This document shows, in pieces, positions 26,059 to 34,261 of a stretch of DNA of 64,000 bases. The position numbers and the translations under genes are program-made. The stretch comes from Lentimicrobiaceae bacterium (GTDB lineage: Bacteria; Bacteroidota; Bacteroidia; Bacteroidales; JALOCA01): positions 62,001 through 126,000 of the forward strand of contig JALOCA010000002.1 of assembly GCA_023227965.1 (NCBI GenBank). Reading direction: 5' to 3'. A model generated the notes under the pieces. It did not search any database. It was not told the DNA's origin and saw only the letters and a program-made list of their open reading frames with translations. How positions within the stretch are numbered: the stretch's first letter is position 1; each line of letters begins with the position of its first letter.

Positions 26059-26736
26059 ATGGTAGAAGTTTTTGCTGTACAAACCCTCAACGAAGATGCT
26101 TACCAACAGGTAAAACCCGTTTTTATGCGGCTGCTTCCTTTGAATTCACAGGAAAGGACGGAAAGTTATACTCATCCTGCATCGCAACAACGGACTTTGC
26201 TTGGAGAGGTACTGACACGCAAAATAATTTCACAAAAAACAGGCATTGCTCCTGACAAATTCTTATTTTCACTTAGCAAACATGGCAAGCCTTATCTGAA
26301 TGATTTCCCGCAACTGCATTTTAACATTTCCCATTCGCACGAATGGGTGGTTGTTGCTGTTGCTTCTGCTCCCGTTGGAATTGACGTGGAAAGAATCAGA
26401 AAACCCCGCCTTGATGTAGCCTTGCGTTTTTTCAGCGAGGAAGAAAAAAACGTTTTGCTAAAACTACCCGATGAAGAACAGACGCAATATTTTTACCGGC
26501 TTTGGACCATTAAGGAAAGTTACCTTAAGTTAACGGGTGAAGGCTTAACAGCATCACTCAACACATTTACCGTAAAGCAACAGAATGAAAATTTTGCCAT
26601 TTTCAAAGAGGAAGTAAAACAAAATATACACGTAAAAATATATCCCGGTATTCCCGGTTTCTGCCTCGCAGTTTCGTCAGAAGAAAATAGTTTTGCCGAA
26701 CTTGTTAATACGGATATTTCTTTCCTGGCAGGCTGA
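26059..26736 (+). CDS. 4'-phosphopantetheinyl transferase, Sfp type
   Basis: This 225-residue enzyme moves the phosphopantetheine arm of CoA onto carrier proteins of fatty-acid, polyketide or peptide synthesis. The Sfp signatures are present: FNISHSHEWVVVAVA, VGIDVERIRKPR with the metal-binding Asp/Glu, FFSEEEKN, and FYRLWTIKESYLKLTGEGL with the WxxKE(S/A)xxK motif. It is the only Sfp-type enzyme in the window; no carrier protein is nearby. Being cotranscribed with an exporter hints at a role in a secreted product, but it may simply serve the whole cell. Confidence 0.93.
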   Translation: MVEVFAVQTLNEDAYQQVKPVFMRLLPLNSQERTESYTHPASQQRTLLGEVLTRKIISQKTGIAPDKFLFSLSKHGKPYLNDFPQLHFNISHSHEWVVVAVASAPVGIDVERIRKPRLDVALRFFSEEEKNVLLKLPDEEQTQYFYRLWTIKESYLKLTGEGLTASLNTFTVKQQNENFAIFKEEVKQNIHVKIYPGIPGFCLAVSSEENSFAELVNTDISFLAG

Positions 26737-26754
26737 AAACTCAGTCAACCGGTT

Positions 26755-27447
26755 TTAACCGGGAACAAAAACAATGCTCCCCGTATCGGTTAACGGACCA
26801 TCGTAAAGTTCAATTATTTGTAATTCGCAGGAATTTATCATTTTCTTCACTTTTTCACCTTCGCGGTAATATTGAAGGCTTCCGCAGATAAAAACCGTAT
26901 CCTGAAAAATGCCACAGCATCCTCCGAAAAAACCATTTGCAAATCCTTCAAGTACTATACCTTCGGGATTAACATACAAAATCTGGGCTTGCTGGTTAAG
27001 CAGTTTTCTTTCAATACCCCGGTCGGAAGTGATGAACCGTTTTCCGGGTAGGGCTAACAAATTGCAACGGGCGTAGCCCTGATTAACGTTTACCCAAAAC
27101 CGGTTTCCCACATTTTCCTTTATAACTACATCGGTTACATGAATATTATGAATCAGAAAATCATCTGTTACCACGGCATTGTACCGGGCGCTTCCGGGGT
27201 AATTGCTCTCAACCATTTTTTTACCACTTCGGAAGCTTATGCTGTTTTTCTCAAAAAAATTAAAATATTCCTGAGGAAGGTTTGGTGCCGTAAAAAGGCA
27301 TGAATCAAAATTGCAGAAAAAAATGTCAGGATGTCCCGAGATGGCTGGGTAAGCAATGTTACTCGTTTGTAATTCAATCAAATTGCCAAACTTTGAAAGA
27401 TTTTGCTTTGCCGACGAAGGCATTTTTTTGTCAATTATAATCCACAT
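26755..27447 (-). CDS. Conserved hypothetical protein (DUF6873-like)
   Basis: This 230-residue protein has no signal peptide. It shows several short conserved-looking blocks: MWIIIDKKMPSSAKQNL, AYPAISGHPDIFFCNFD, RYNAVVTDDFLIHN, QGYARCNLLAL and EGFANGFFGGCCGIF. The plan suggests an internally repeated alpha/beta fold (GME-type), and I associate it with DUF6873 from memory, without certainty. Its start overlaps the end of the Elp3-like radical SAM gene by 17 bases, so the two are translationally linked and may act on one pathway, possibly RNA modification. A 6-bp palindrome (26749-26762) overlaps its stop. Confidence 0.65.
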   Translation of the reverse strand: MWIIIDKKMPSSAKQNLSKFGNLIELQTSNIAYPAISGHPDIFFCNFDSCLFTAPNLPQEYFNFFEKNSISFRSGKKMVESNYPGSARYNAVVTDDFLIHNIHVTDVVIKENVGNRFWVNVNQGYARCNLLALPGKRFITSDRGIERKLLNQQAQILYVNPEGIVLEGFANGFFGGCCGIFQDTVFICGSLQYYREGEKVKKMINSCELQIIELYDGPLTDTGSIVFVPG

Positions 27448-28453
27448 AGTAATTTCTGTTTTTCAATGCAGGGTCGGCTGTAAATCTAACTTTGCGATAG
27501 AATTGCAAAAGTCGTTTCCGGTTTGCTGCTCCATAACCTATTGCAAAATTTAATTCGGTTGGAGAAACAGAAACTTGTATTTCATTTTTATCCGAATGAA
27601 TGCAGAGAGGTGCAAGCAAGTCGTTCCATATTTTGGTAAGCACCAATTCCCTGAAAGAAACATGAAAAGGTCCGGCAATGAGTTGGCTTCGGGTAAGCAA
27701 TCCTTCTGAGGGATGCAATCCTATGCGCAGGATTCTGACATTTTTTTCTTCAAAAACAGGAATAAGAAGTTTAACACGCTGCACGGCTTCCGGAAGAGAA
27801 AGTGGCTGGTATTTACCTTCGTAATACATTTTTGCAAGAGGTGTTTTCCTGATAACCAAAACCGGGTAAATACGCGTGTTAGCAGCACCAAGCGCAACTA
27901 TTTCCCGGGCAGTAGCCACTGATTTTTCTGGCGTGTCACCAGGTAAGCCAACCATCATCTGCAATCCTAACTCTATTCCCTCATCAAGTATTGCCTGCGA
28001 TGCTTTTTCTATATCCTCAACGGTATGCCCCCTGCCCGAAAGGCGTAATACTTCGTCGTCGAACGACTGCGCTCCCAACTCAACTACTTTGACTTTATAT
28101 TTTTTAAGTAACGCAAGAATTTCTTTATTGATGTAATCGGGTCGTGTTGAAACCCTAAGGTGCTGCACCCTTCCGTCTTCAACAAAGCGGAAAGCTGCTT
28201 TCAGGTAATCTTCCATTAGGCTGAAAGGAAGCCCTGTAAAACTTCCGCCGTAAAATGCAATTTCCACCCGCGAATTTTCAGCAGGAATACCCTGTAGATA
28301 AGCCGTAACTTTTTTGATGACATCTTCCGGCTTCGGTATGCTAATACTCCCGGTAATTTTTTGCTGGTTACAAAAAATACACTGGTGAGGACAAGCCAAC
28401 TGGGGAATAAAATTAGGAATAATGTAGTATGGCAGGGCATTGTTGGAAAGCAT
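27431..28453 (-). CDS. Elp3-like radical SAM protein
   Basis: This is a radical SAM enzyme of 340 residues. The cluster-binding motif CPHQCIFCNQ lies within the first 30 residues, preceded by PYYIIPNFIP. Further motifs are VEIAFYGGSFTGLP, RVSTRPDYI, VVELGAQSFDDEVL and LQMMVGLPGDTPEKS, the order seen in the Elp3/YhcC/HemN-like branch. The acetyltransferase half of true Elp3 is absent. The substrate is unknown, although relatives modify tRNA. An alternative start two codons earlier (28459) is possible. It is the first gene of a pair with the DUF6873-like gene. Confidence 0.85.
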   Translation of the reverse strand: MLSNNALPYYIIPNFIPQLACPHQCIFCNQQKITGSISIPKPEDVIKKVTAYLQGIPAENSRVEIAFYGGSFTGLPFSLMEDYLKAAFRFVEDGRVQHLRVSTRPDYINKEILALLKKYKVKVVELGAQSFDDEVLRLSGRGHTVEDIEKASQAILDEGIELGLQMMVGLPGDTPEKSVATAREIVALGAANTRIYPVLVIRKTPLAKMYYEGKYQPLSLPEAVQRVKLLIPVFEEKNVRILRIGLHPSEGLLTRSQLIAGPFHVSFRELVLTKIWNDLLAPLCIHSDKNEIQVSVSPTELNFAIGYGAANRKRLLQFYRKVRFTADPALKNRNYYVDYN

Positions 28454-28599
28454 AAACAAACATAAGCAAAATATTAACAGAAAAGCACAGAACTAATCAT
28501 AGGAAAGCATTGTTACATCCAACGGATAATTTCCGGGGTTTCAATTTTACCTGCAACTTCATATTTACCTGCTTTCGGTCATTTTAAATAAAATCCGTT

Positions 28600-28607
28600 T
28601 ACCTTTG
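28600..28607 (+). promoter_or_regulatory. -7 promoter element of the M20 peptidase, decides its start
   Basis: TACCTTTG matches TAnnTTTG. The in-frame ATG at 28605 lies within it, so the next ATG at 28623 is the likely start. Confidence 0.6.
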
Positions 28608-28622
28608 CATAAAAATACCCGT

Positions 28623-29807
28623 ATGCAATCTGACAAAATTAGGCAACTTTCACGGGAGCACCTTTCAGAAATTACTGTCATCCGGCGGCATCTGCATGCC
28701 CATCCCGAACTGTCGGGCAAAGAATATGAAACTTCGGAAGTTATTGCCACCCAACTTACCCGCATGAGAATTCCTTTTCGCAAAAACATAGCCGGAACTG
28801 GTTTGCTTGGAGTTATTGAAGGGAAAAACCCCGGAAAAACCGTTGCCTTGCGTGCCGATATGGATGCACTTCCCATAACTGAAAAAAACGAAGTTACTTA
28901 TGCTTCATGTAACGAAGGAGTTATGCATGCTTGCGGACACGATGCTCACATGGCTTCTTTGCTCGGAGCTGCCATGATTTTGCAACAACTCAGAGACAGT
29001 TTCGATGGGAAAATCCTTCTTATTTTTCAGCCTTCCGAAGAAAAATACCCCGGTGGAGCCATTCAGATGCTTCAGGAAGGAATTTTTGAAAATGAAAAAC
29101 CCGATTCAATAATCGCTCAGCATGTTCTTCCTACTCTCGAAACGGGTTTTGTTGGAATGAAAGCAGGAAAATATATGGCGTCAACCGACGAAATTTATAT
29201 CACGGTTATCGGTAAGGGTGGACATGCTGCAACCCCCGAACTACTTGTTGACCCGGTGCTCATTTCAGCACATATCCTTGTAGCTTTGCAAAGTATCGTT
29301 AGCCGGAACGCCCCACCCCACATCCCTACGGTACTTTCTTTTGGAAAAATAGTGGCAAACGGACGCACAAACGTCATCCCCGACAAGGCGGAAATGGAGG
29401 GCACTTTACGTACTTTCAATGAAGAATGGAGGAAAAAGGCACATAAAAATATTACCCGTATTGCCACCTCTATTGCCGAAAGCATGGGTGGCGAAGCAGA
29501 AGTTTTTGTTGACAAAGGCTATCCTTTCCTTGTAAATGACGAAAGGCTAACCCAACGCGCCATGAAATATGCTGCACAATATTTAGGTAAAGAAAAAGTT
29601 AAAGAATTAGACATCCGGATGACCGCAGAGGATTTTGCCTATTTTTCGCAGCAAGCACCTTCACTGATGTATCGCCTCGGAATTGCCAATGCCAGTAAAG
29701 AAATAACATCAAATCTGCATACCAACACTTTCGATATTGACGAATCGAGCCTCGAAACCGGAATGGGGTTGCTCGCTTGGTTCGCCATTTGTGAACTTGC
29801 TGTGTAA
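28623..29807 (+). CDS. M20-family amidohydrolase/peptidase
   Basis: This 394-residue metal-dependent amidohydrolase belongs to the M20D (HipO/IAA-amino-acid hydrolase-like) group. The N-terminal IRRHLHAHPELSGKEYET, VALRADMDALPI, and HACGHDAHMASLLGAAM supply the metal ligands, and FQPSEEKYPGGA holds the catalytic Glu. The inserted dimerisation domain (GKGGHAATPELLVDPV, then NAPPHIPTVLSFGKI) follows. A late MTAEDFAYFSQQAPSLMYRLG completes the family pattern. It may hydrolyse N-acyl amino acids. The gene is monocistronic with its own promoter. Confidence 0.92.
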   Translation: MQSDKIRQLSREHLSEITVIRRHLHAHPELSGKEYETSEVIATQLTRMRIPFRKNIAGTGLLGVIEGKNPGKTVALRADMDALPITEKNEVTYASCNEGVMHACGHDAHMASLLGAAMILQQLRDSFDGKILLIFQPSEEKYPGGAIQMLQEGIFENEKPDSIIAQHVLPTLETGFVGMKAGKYMASTDEIYITVIGKGGHAATPELLVDPVLISAHILVALQSIVSRNAPPHIPTVLSFGKIVANGRTNVIPDKAEMEGTLRTFNEEWRKKAHKNITRIATSIAESMGGEAEVFVDKGYPFLVNDERLTQRAMKYAAQYLGKEKVKELDIRMTAEDFAYFSQQAPSLMYRLGIANASKEITSNLHTNTFDIDESSLETGMGLLAWFAICELAV

Positions 29808-29928
29808 ATAAGCAACACCTAAATTCAAGATTGTCCATAGAGAATTCATTATTGATCTCCTGATAGAGAGAATTCACAGAAATAAAAAATCCTTTCTACG
29901 GATATTAAAACCCTGACGGATTTTAGAT

Positions 29929-29946
29929 ATGCCTTCCGGCATTTTT
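29929..29946 (+). terminator. Weak hairpin terminator after the M20 gene
   Basis: ATGCC (29929-29933) pairs with GGCAT (29938-29942) around TTCC, followed by T residues to 29946. The stem is only five pairs. Confidence 0.35.
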
Positions 29947-30140
29947 GGCAAACAGTTAAGCAAACCAGACGATTATGCCCGCACTTTTGCCCCTCTAACC
30001 TTTAAGCAGAAAAAATATTAAATAAAAATCAATTGCAAATAGCCCAATAGCTTATTGACTAACTAACACAATCTTTTAACCCCCAAATCCTATTTTCTAA
30101 TCCTTTAAAATATTTTCTCAATAATCCATTTCAAAAACTG

Positions 30141-30148
30141 TAGCTTTG
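30141..30148 (+). promoter_or_regulatory. -7 promoter element of the SDR gene
   Basis: TAGCTTTG fits TAnnTTTG and ends only four bases before the ATG at 30153. The transcript would therefore begin at or next to the start codon (leaderless). Confidence 0.5.
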
Positions 30149-30152
30149 CGTT

Positions 30153-31181
30153 ATGATTTTAGTTACCGGAGCCACGGGATTGCTGGGTTCGTACCTGATA
30201 AGCGCATTACTGAAGCGTGGAGAAAAAGTACGGGCGCTCAGGCGTAGCAGTACCGATATGCGTATGTTGCAAAAAGTTTTATCATACCAGAGTGAAAACC
30301 CTGAAGCATTATTTTCTGCAATTGAATGGTTGGAAGGTGATGTATGTGATGTGTATTCCCTCGAAGAAGCCATGAAGGGAATATCGCAGGTATATCATTG
30401 TGCAGGTATAGTATCGTTTGAACCACGTTTCAGGGAAATGATGATGAATACCAACGTAAGAGGAACGGCGAACGTGGTAAATGCCGCATTGCATTGTGGT
30501 ATCGACAAACTATGCCATGTAAGCTCCGTTGCTGCACTTAGCCGAACTGAGGCAGACGAAGTCATTGACGAAAATTCCACATGGAAACCTTCCGGGCACA
30601 ATTCTGTTTATGCCGTCAGCAAATACAATGGCGAACGCGAAGTATGGCGGGGAATGGAAGAAGGACTTAATGCTGTAATTGTTAATCCCTCGATAATAAT
30701 CGGCTATGCGGGAAACAACAGCGGAAGTTCTCAGTTGTTTTCCACTATTGATGCCTGCTCCTGGTTTTACAGCAACGGGGTTAACGGTTTTATTGATGTA
30801 CGCGATGTGGCAAGCTGTATGATTACATTAACCAACAGCGATATCAGCGGGAAACGTTTTGTGCTTTCGGCTGAAAATCTGAGCTACCGTCAACTGTTTA
30901 TTTTTATTGCCGCACAACTGGAGAAAAAGCTCCCTTTTATCCGGGCAGGCAATGGTTTGCTCAGCCTTGTATGGAGAATAGAAAAATTACGTTCCTTGTT
31001 GTTGCGAAGCCAACCCATGATTACCATGGAAACAGTCAACACTCAAAAAAACAGGTATTTTTATAACAACAATGCAATAAAGCAAGCAACGGGTATTAAT
31101 TTTATACCAATAGAAGAAAGCATATCCTATTTTTGCAGTAAATATTCAGCCGACAAACCATGGTTTCATTGCAGGGAATAA
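30153..31181 (+). CDS. NAD(P)-dependent epimerase/dehydratase (extended SDR)
   Basis: This is a 342-residue Rossmann-fold oxidoreductase. The cofactor motif VTGATGLLGSYLISALLKRG opens the protein, WLEGDVCDVYSL marks the adenine-binding Asp region, and the active site shows HVSSVAALSR with YAVSKYNGE (YxxxK). Similarity is to dihydroflavonol-4-reductase-like/3-beta-HSD-like enzymes that act on an alcohol or ketone of a lipid or sugar; the substrate is unknown. The C-terminal ~90 residues are less conserved. It overlaps the following HAD gene by 22 bases. Confidence 0.88.
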   Translation: MILVTGATGLLGSYLISALLKRGEKVRALRRSSTDMRMLQKVLSYQSENPEALFSAIEWLEGDVCDVYSLEEAMKGISQVYHCAGIVSFEPRFREMMMNTNVRGTANVVNAALHCGIDKLCHVSSVAALSRTEADEVIDENSTWKPSGHNSVYAVSKYNGEREVWRGMEEGLNAVIVNPSIIIGYAGNNSGSSQLFSTIDACSWFYSNGVNGFIDVRDVASCMITLTNSDISGKRFVLSAENLSYRQLFIFIAAQLEKKLPFIRAGNGLLSLVWRIEKLRSLLLRSQPMITMETVNTQKNRYFYNNNAIKQATGINFIPIEESISYFCSKYSADKPWFHCRE

Positions 31182-31780
31182 AAAACATCATTTTCGATTT
31201 TGGCGGAGTCATCCTTAATCTTGATTTTAAAGCCGGTGAAACTGCTTTTGCCAGACTTGGGGTAACAGATTTTGCAGAATTGTATTCGCAAATTAACCAG
31301 GTGCATATTTTTGATGACCTCGAAAAGGGCATCATCAGTCCAACAGAATTTAACAGGCGGATACATGTGCTAATCAACAAGGATATAAGCGATGAAGACC
31401 TTAATATTGCCTGGAATTCCATGCTGGGAGAAATGCCGCCCCAAAGAATCCGGACGCTGTTGCGATTGAAAAATATCTACCGCACATTTTTGCTTAGCAA
31501 TTCCAATGCTATCCATTATGCCGTATTTGTAAAGGAGTTGCAGGAAAAATACGGCTTTGCTTCTTTCGACGAATTGTTTGAAAGGGTGTACTTTTCGTTT
31601 CGTGAAAGGATGAAAAAACCCGATCCGGAAATTTACAATTATGTATTACACACCAGCAACCTGATTCCGGAAGAAACTTTGTTTATAGAGGATACTGAAA
31701 AGAATCTGGTGCCTGCACGCCAGTTGGGCATACACACGTACTTGTTGCAGCCTGGTGAAGATATTTCCACATTGTTTTAA
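31160..31780 (+). CDS. HAD-superfamily phosphatase (YihX-like)
   Basis: This 206-residue HAD-IA hydrolase opens with NIIFDFGGVILNLD, which supplies the nucleophile Asp of motif I. The usual second Asp is Gly here, as is common in the YihX/epoxide-hydrolase-N-like branch. Motif II is FLLSNSNAIH, motif III RMKKPDPEIYN and motif IV TLFIEDTEKNLVPARQLG. It probably dephosphorylates a small sugar phosphate or nucleotide. It starts inside the end of the SDR gene and ends directly against the convergent regulator gene. Confidence 0.9.
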   Translation: MVSLQGIKNIIFDFGGVILNLDFKAGETAFARLGVTDFAELYSQINQVHIFDDLEKGIISPTEFNRRIHVLINKDISDEDLNIAWNSMLGEMPPQRIRTLLRLKNIYRTFLLSNSNAIHYAVFVKELQEKYGFASFDELFERVYFSFRERMKKPDPEIYNYVLHTSNLIPEETLFIEDTEKNLVPARQLGIHTYLLQPGEDISTLF

Positions 31781-33127
31781 TCACAATTCGTTATTCTGTA
31801 TCATACGATAAATGGTGGTTTTACCAATCCCCAACTTACTAGCAACCAATCGTACTTTGTTGTCATATTTTTGTAGAAAGTGATTGATAATTTTTTTGTT
31901 ATACTCTTCCAGTGTAGTTTCCTGCAAAAGAAAATCGCTCATGGTTGTGGCAGAAGTAAAAGAAATATCATTTTCGTCAATAGTTTCGGTGTTGGTCATT
32001 ACGGCTGCCAGTTCAACAATTGCTTTCAGTTCGCGGACATTTCCCAGATAGGGATATTTTTTTAACTTTTCAAATGCATTCGAACTTATGGTAAGCTTTG
32101 GCATTTTATTTTTTTTGCAAAATTCATCCGCAAAATATTTTGCCAATAGAATCAAATCGTTTCCGCGTTCACGAAGCGGAGGAAGTTCAATGGGCAAACC
32201 CAGCAAACGATAATACAGGTCTTCCCTGAAATTACCTTTTCTCACTTCGTCTACCAGGTTTTTGTTAGTAGCTACCACTAATCTTACATCCAAATTAATA
32301 GTTAGGTTGCTGCCGATGCGTGTAATTTCTTCTTCCTGAAGGGCTCTCAGGAGTTTCGACTGCATATTGAGGTCCATATCGGCAATTTCATCGAGAAAAA
32401 GAGTACCCTTGTTTGCTTCCTCAAATTTACCAATGCGACGGGAAATTGCCCCGGTAAAAGCGCCTTTTTCGTATCCAAACATTTCGCTTTCTATCAATTC
32501 TTTGGGGATAGCCGTAACATTTACGGCAATAAAAGGCATTTTACGCCGTGGGGAGTTAAAATGGATGGCTTTGGCAACGAGTTCTTTTCCTGTACCGGTT
32601 TCCCCCGAAATAGATACGGTAATATTGGTCTTTACTGCTTTTTCTATAAGAGTAAAAATTTTATGAATTTGCGGACTTTCTCCTTTTATCAGGTTCTGAT
32701 ATTCGTATTTTTTCCCAATTTCCTCCTCCAGTACGGATATTTTCTGACGCAGACGCTGATTTTCACGAATGTTTTTAACAATATTCCACAAACGGTCTTT
32801 GGTATCCTGATCTTTGATTACATAATCGTATGCCCCTTTTTTTAATAGTTCTATCGCCGTGGAAATGTCCTGCTGCCCCGAAACAATGATTACCGGTAAA
32901 TCAGGATTGAATTCCCTGATGCGGTTAAGAGCTTCTAATCCATTCATCCCAGGCATATTATAGTCGAGAGTTACTACCGAAGGATTTTTATATAAGTTGG
33001 CTAACAGGCTTTTCCCGTCGCTAAAAACTTCCACTTCATAATCAGGATTAAGAGCAAGGTAATGGGCAAGAATTTTGGCAAAAACAAAGTCATCTTCTAC
33101 GATAAATATTTTAAAATTACCTTCCAT
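31781..33127 (-). CDS. NtrC-type sigma-54-dependent response regulator
   Basis: This 448-residue regulator has three domains. The receiver domain carries phospho-acceptor Asp55 (VVTLDYNMPGMNGLEAL). A sigma-54 AAA+ domain holds Walker A (ISGETGTGKELVAKAIH), the sigma-54 loop GAFTGA and Walker B (GTLFLDEIADMDL). A Fis-type helix-turn-helix ends the protein (RLVASKLGIGKTTIYRMIQ). It activates transcription from -24/-12 promoters by ATP hydrolysis. No histidine kinase lies next to it, so it is an orphan regulator here and its targets are unknown. Confidence 0.95.
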   Translation of the reverse strand: MEGNFKIFIVEDDFVFAKILAHYLALNPDYEVEVFSDGKSLLANLYKNPSVVTLDYNMPGMNGLEALNRIREFNPDLPVIIVSGQQDISTAIELLKKGAYDYVIKDQDTKDRLWNIVKNIRENQRLRQKISVLEEEIGKKYEYQNLIKGESPQIHKIFTLIEKAVKTNITVSISGETGTGKELVAKAIHFNSPRRKMPFIAVNVTAIPKELIESEMFGYEKGAFTGAISRRIGKFEEANKGTLFLDEIADMDLNMQSKLLRALQEEEITRIGSNLTINLDVRLVVATNKNLVDEVRKGNFREDLYYRLLGLPIELPPLRERGNDLILLAKYFADEFCKKNKMPKLTISSNAFEKLKKYPYLGNVRELKAIVELAAVMTNTETIDENDISFTSATTMSDFLLQETTLEEYNKKIINHFLQKYDNKVRLVASKLGIGKTTIYRMIQNNEL

Positions 33128-33366
33128 ACGCTTAAAAATTTAAACAGGCTAATGTATAAAAATAATTTTAATTATGGGGATTATTCCCGTTATGAAAGAA
33201 AAATACAGACAATTCATTAAAAATTTAGTTTAAAAATTGTTGTTTAGAGAAGTATTTTAAGTATGTGGCGATAGATGAAGTTTGGGAAGATGTCTTTGGC
33301 GAAATATGTAAAAAATATTTAAAAACGGAATGTTAAATAATAAGTAAAATGATAATGTTGTTTTTT

Positions 33367-33374
33367 TACTTTTG
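33367..33374 (+). promoter_or_regulatory. -7 promoter element of rsmA, decides its start
   Basis: TACTTTTG matches TAnnTTTG; the in-frame ATG at 33372 overlaps it, so the ATG at 33399 is the likely start. Confidence 0.6.
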
Positions 33375-33398
33375 TACACACTTAATCGAAAAGCATTT

Positions 33399-34172
33399 AT
33401 GGTAGACACCTCCAGGTTTGTAAGGGCAAAGAAACATTTGGGACAGCATTTTCTGAAGGATGACAACATTGCCCGAAAGATAGTAGGAAATTTGTCGCCC
33501 GGAACAAAAAATGTGCTGGAAATCGGAGCCGGAACTGGCAAACTCACCCAGTATCTGCTACAGCAACCTTTTGAAAATTTCTATATCATAGAAATAGATA
33601 CAGAATCAGTGGATTATTTGCTGGTACATTATCCAGAATTAGCTCCCTGGATTATTTCAGGCGATTTTTTAAAAGTGGATATTACAAGAATATTGGAAGG
33701 AAATTTTTCTTTAATCGGGAACTTCCCATATAATATTTCGAGCCAGATTTTTTTTAAAGTGCTCGAAAACCGTAACCTTGTTACCGAAGTGGTAGGCATG
33801 GTGCAGAAAGAAGTTGCTGAGCGCATTGCTGCGCCGCCAGGCAGCAAAACCTACGGGATTTTGAGCGTGTTGCTTCAGGCTTTCTATACTATTGAATATC
33901 TGTTTACTGTTAACGAAAATGTGTTTTCTCCACCACCCAGGGTGAAATCTGCTGTTGTCAGGCTCAAACGCAATACTGTGCAGCAACTGGATTGTGATGA
34001 AATTTTTTTCTTCAAGGTAGTGAAGACTGCCTTCAATCAAAGACGGAAAACCTTGCGTAATGCCCTGAAAGGAATTGCTACCAAACCTGAAGTACTGCAA
34101 TCACCCGTTTTTGAACTTCGGGCAGAACAACTTTCTGTGGCGGATTTTGTGAATATTTGCCGGATGCTGTAA
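33399..34172 (+). CDS. rsmA: 16S rRNA (A1518/A1519) dimethyltransferase
   Basis: The enzyme dimethylates two adjacent adenines in the 3'-terminal hairpin of 16S rRNA during 30S maturation. Its 257 residues show the N-terminal RAKKHLGQHFLKDDNIARKI, the SAM-binding VLEIGAGTGKLTQYLL, and motif IV NFPYNISSQIFFK with the catalytic NxPY-type loop. The C-terminal domain has FNQRRKTLRNAL. The start follows the promoter element at 33367-33374. The gene stands before yitT on the same strand, with a separate promoter between them. Confidence 0.96.
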   Translation: MVDTSRFVRAKKHLGQHFLKDDNIARKIVGNLSPGTKNVLEIGAGTGKLTQYLLQQPFENFYIIEIDTESVDYLLVHYPELAPWIISGDFLKVDITRILEGNFSLIGNFPYNISSQIFFKVLENRNLVTEVVGMVQKEVAERIAAPPGSKTYGILSVLLQAFYTIEYLFTVNENVFSPPPRVKSAVVRLKRNTVQQLDCDEIFFFKVVKTAFNQRRKTLRNALKGIATKPEVLQSPVFELRAEQLSVADFVNICRML

Positions 34173-34227
34173 AAAAGAGATAAAGGGCAGGGAAATAATA
34201 TTTTTTTTAATCCAAACCCATTCTTTC

Positions 34228-34235
34228 TATCTTTG
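34228..34235 (+). promoter_or_regulatory. -7 promoter element of the YitT gene
   Basis: TATCTTTG matches TAnnTTTG and lies 26 bases before the ATG at 34262. Confidence 0.6.
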
Positions 34236-34261
34236 TTTCTCTGAAATAAAAACTATCGGAT

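Larger units (their letters stand above)
29808..30152. other. 345-bp intergenic region with small hairpins
   Basis: No gene is supported. The stretch 29888-29946 holds three short imperfect hairpins in a row: around ATCCTTTCTACGGAT, AAAACCCTGACGGATTTT, and ATGCC-TTCC-GGCAT followed by T. The last could end transcription of the M20 gene. The set resembles a REP-like element. The right end carries the promoter of the next gene. Confidence 0.5.

Noticed and set aside
33230..33335. Short plus-strand frame (YVAIDEVWEDVFGEI...) before rsmA
   Set aside because: No ATG in reach and no recognised family; possibly chance.
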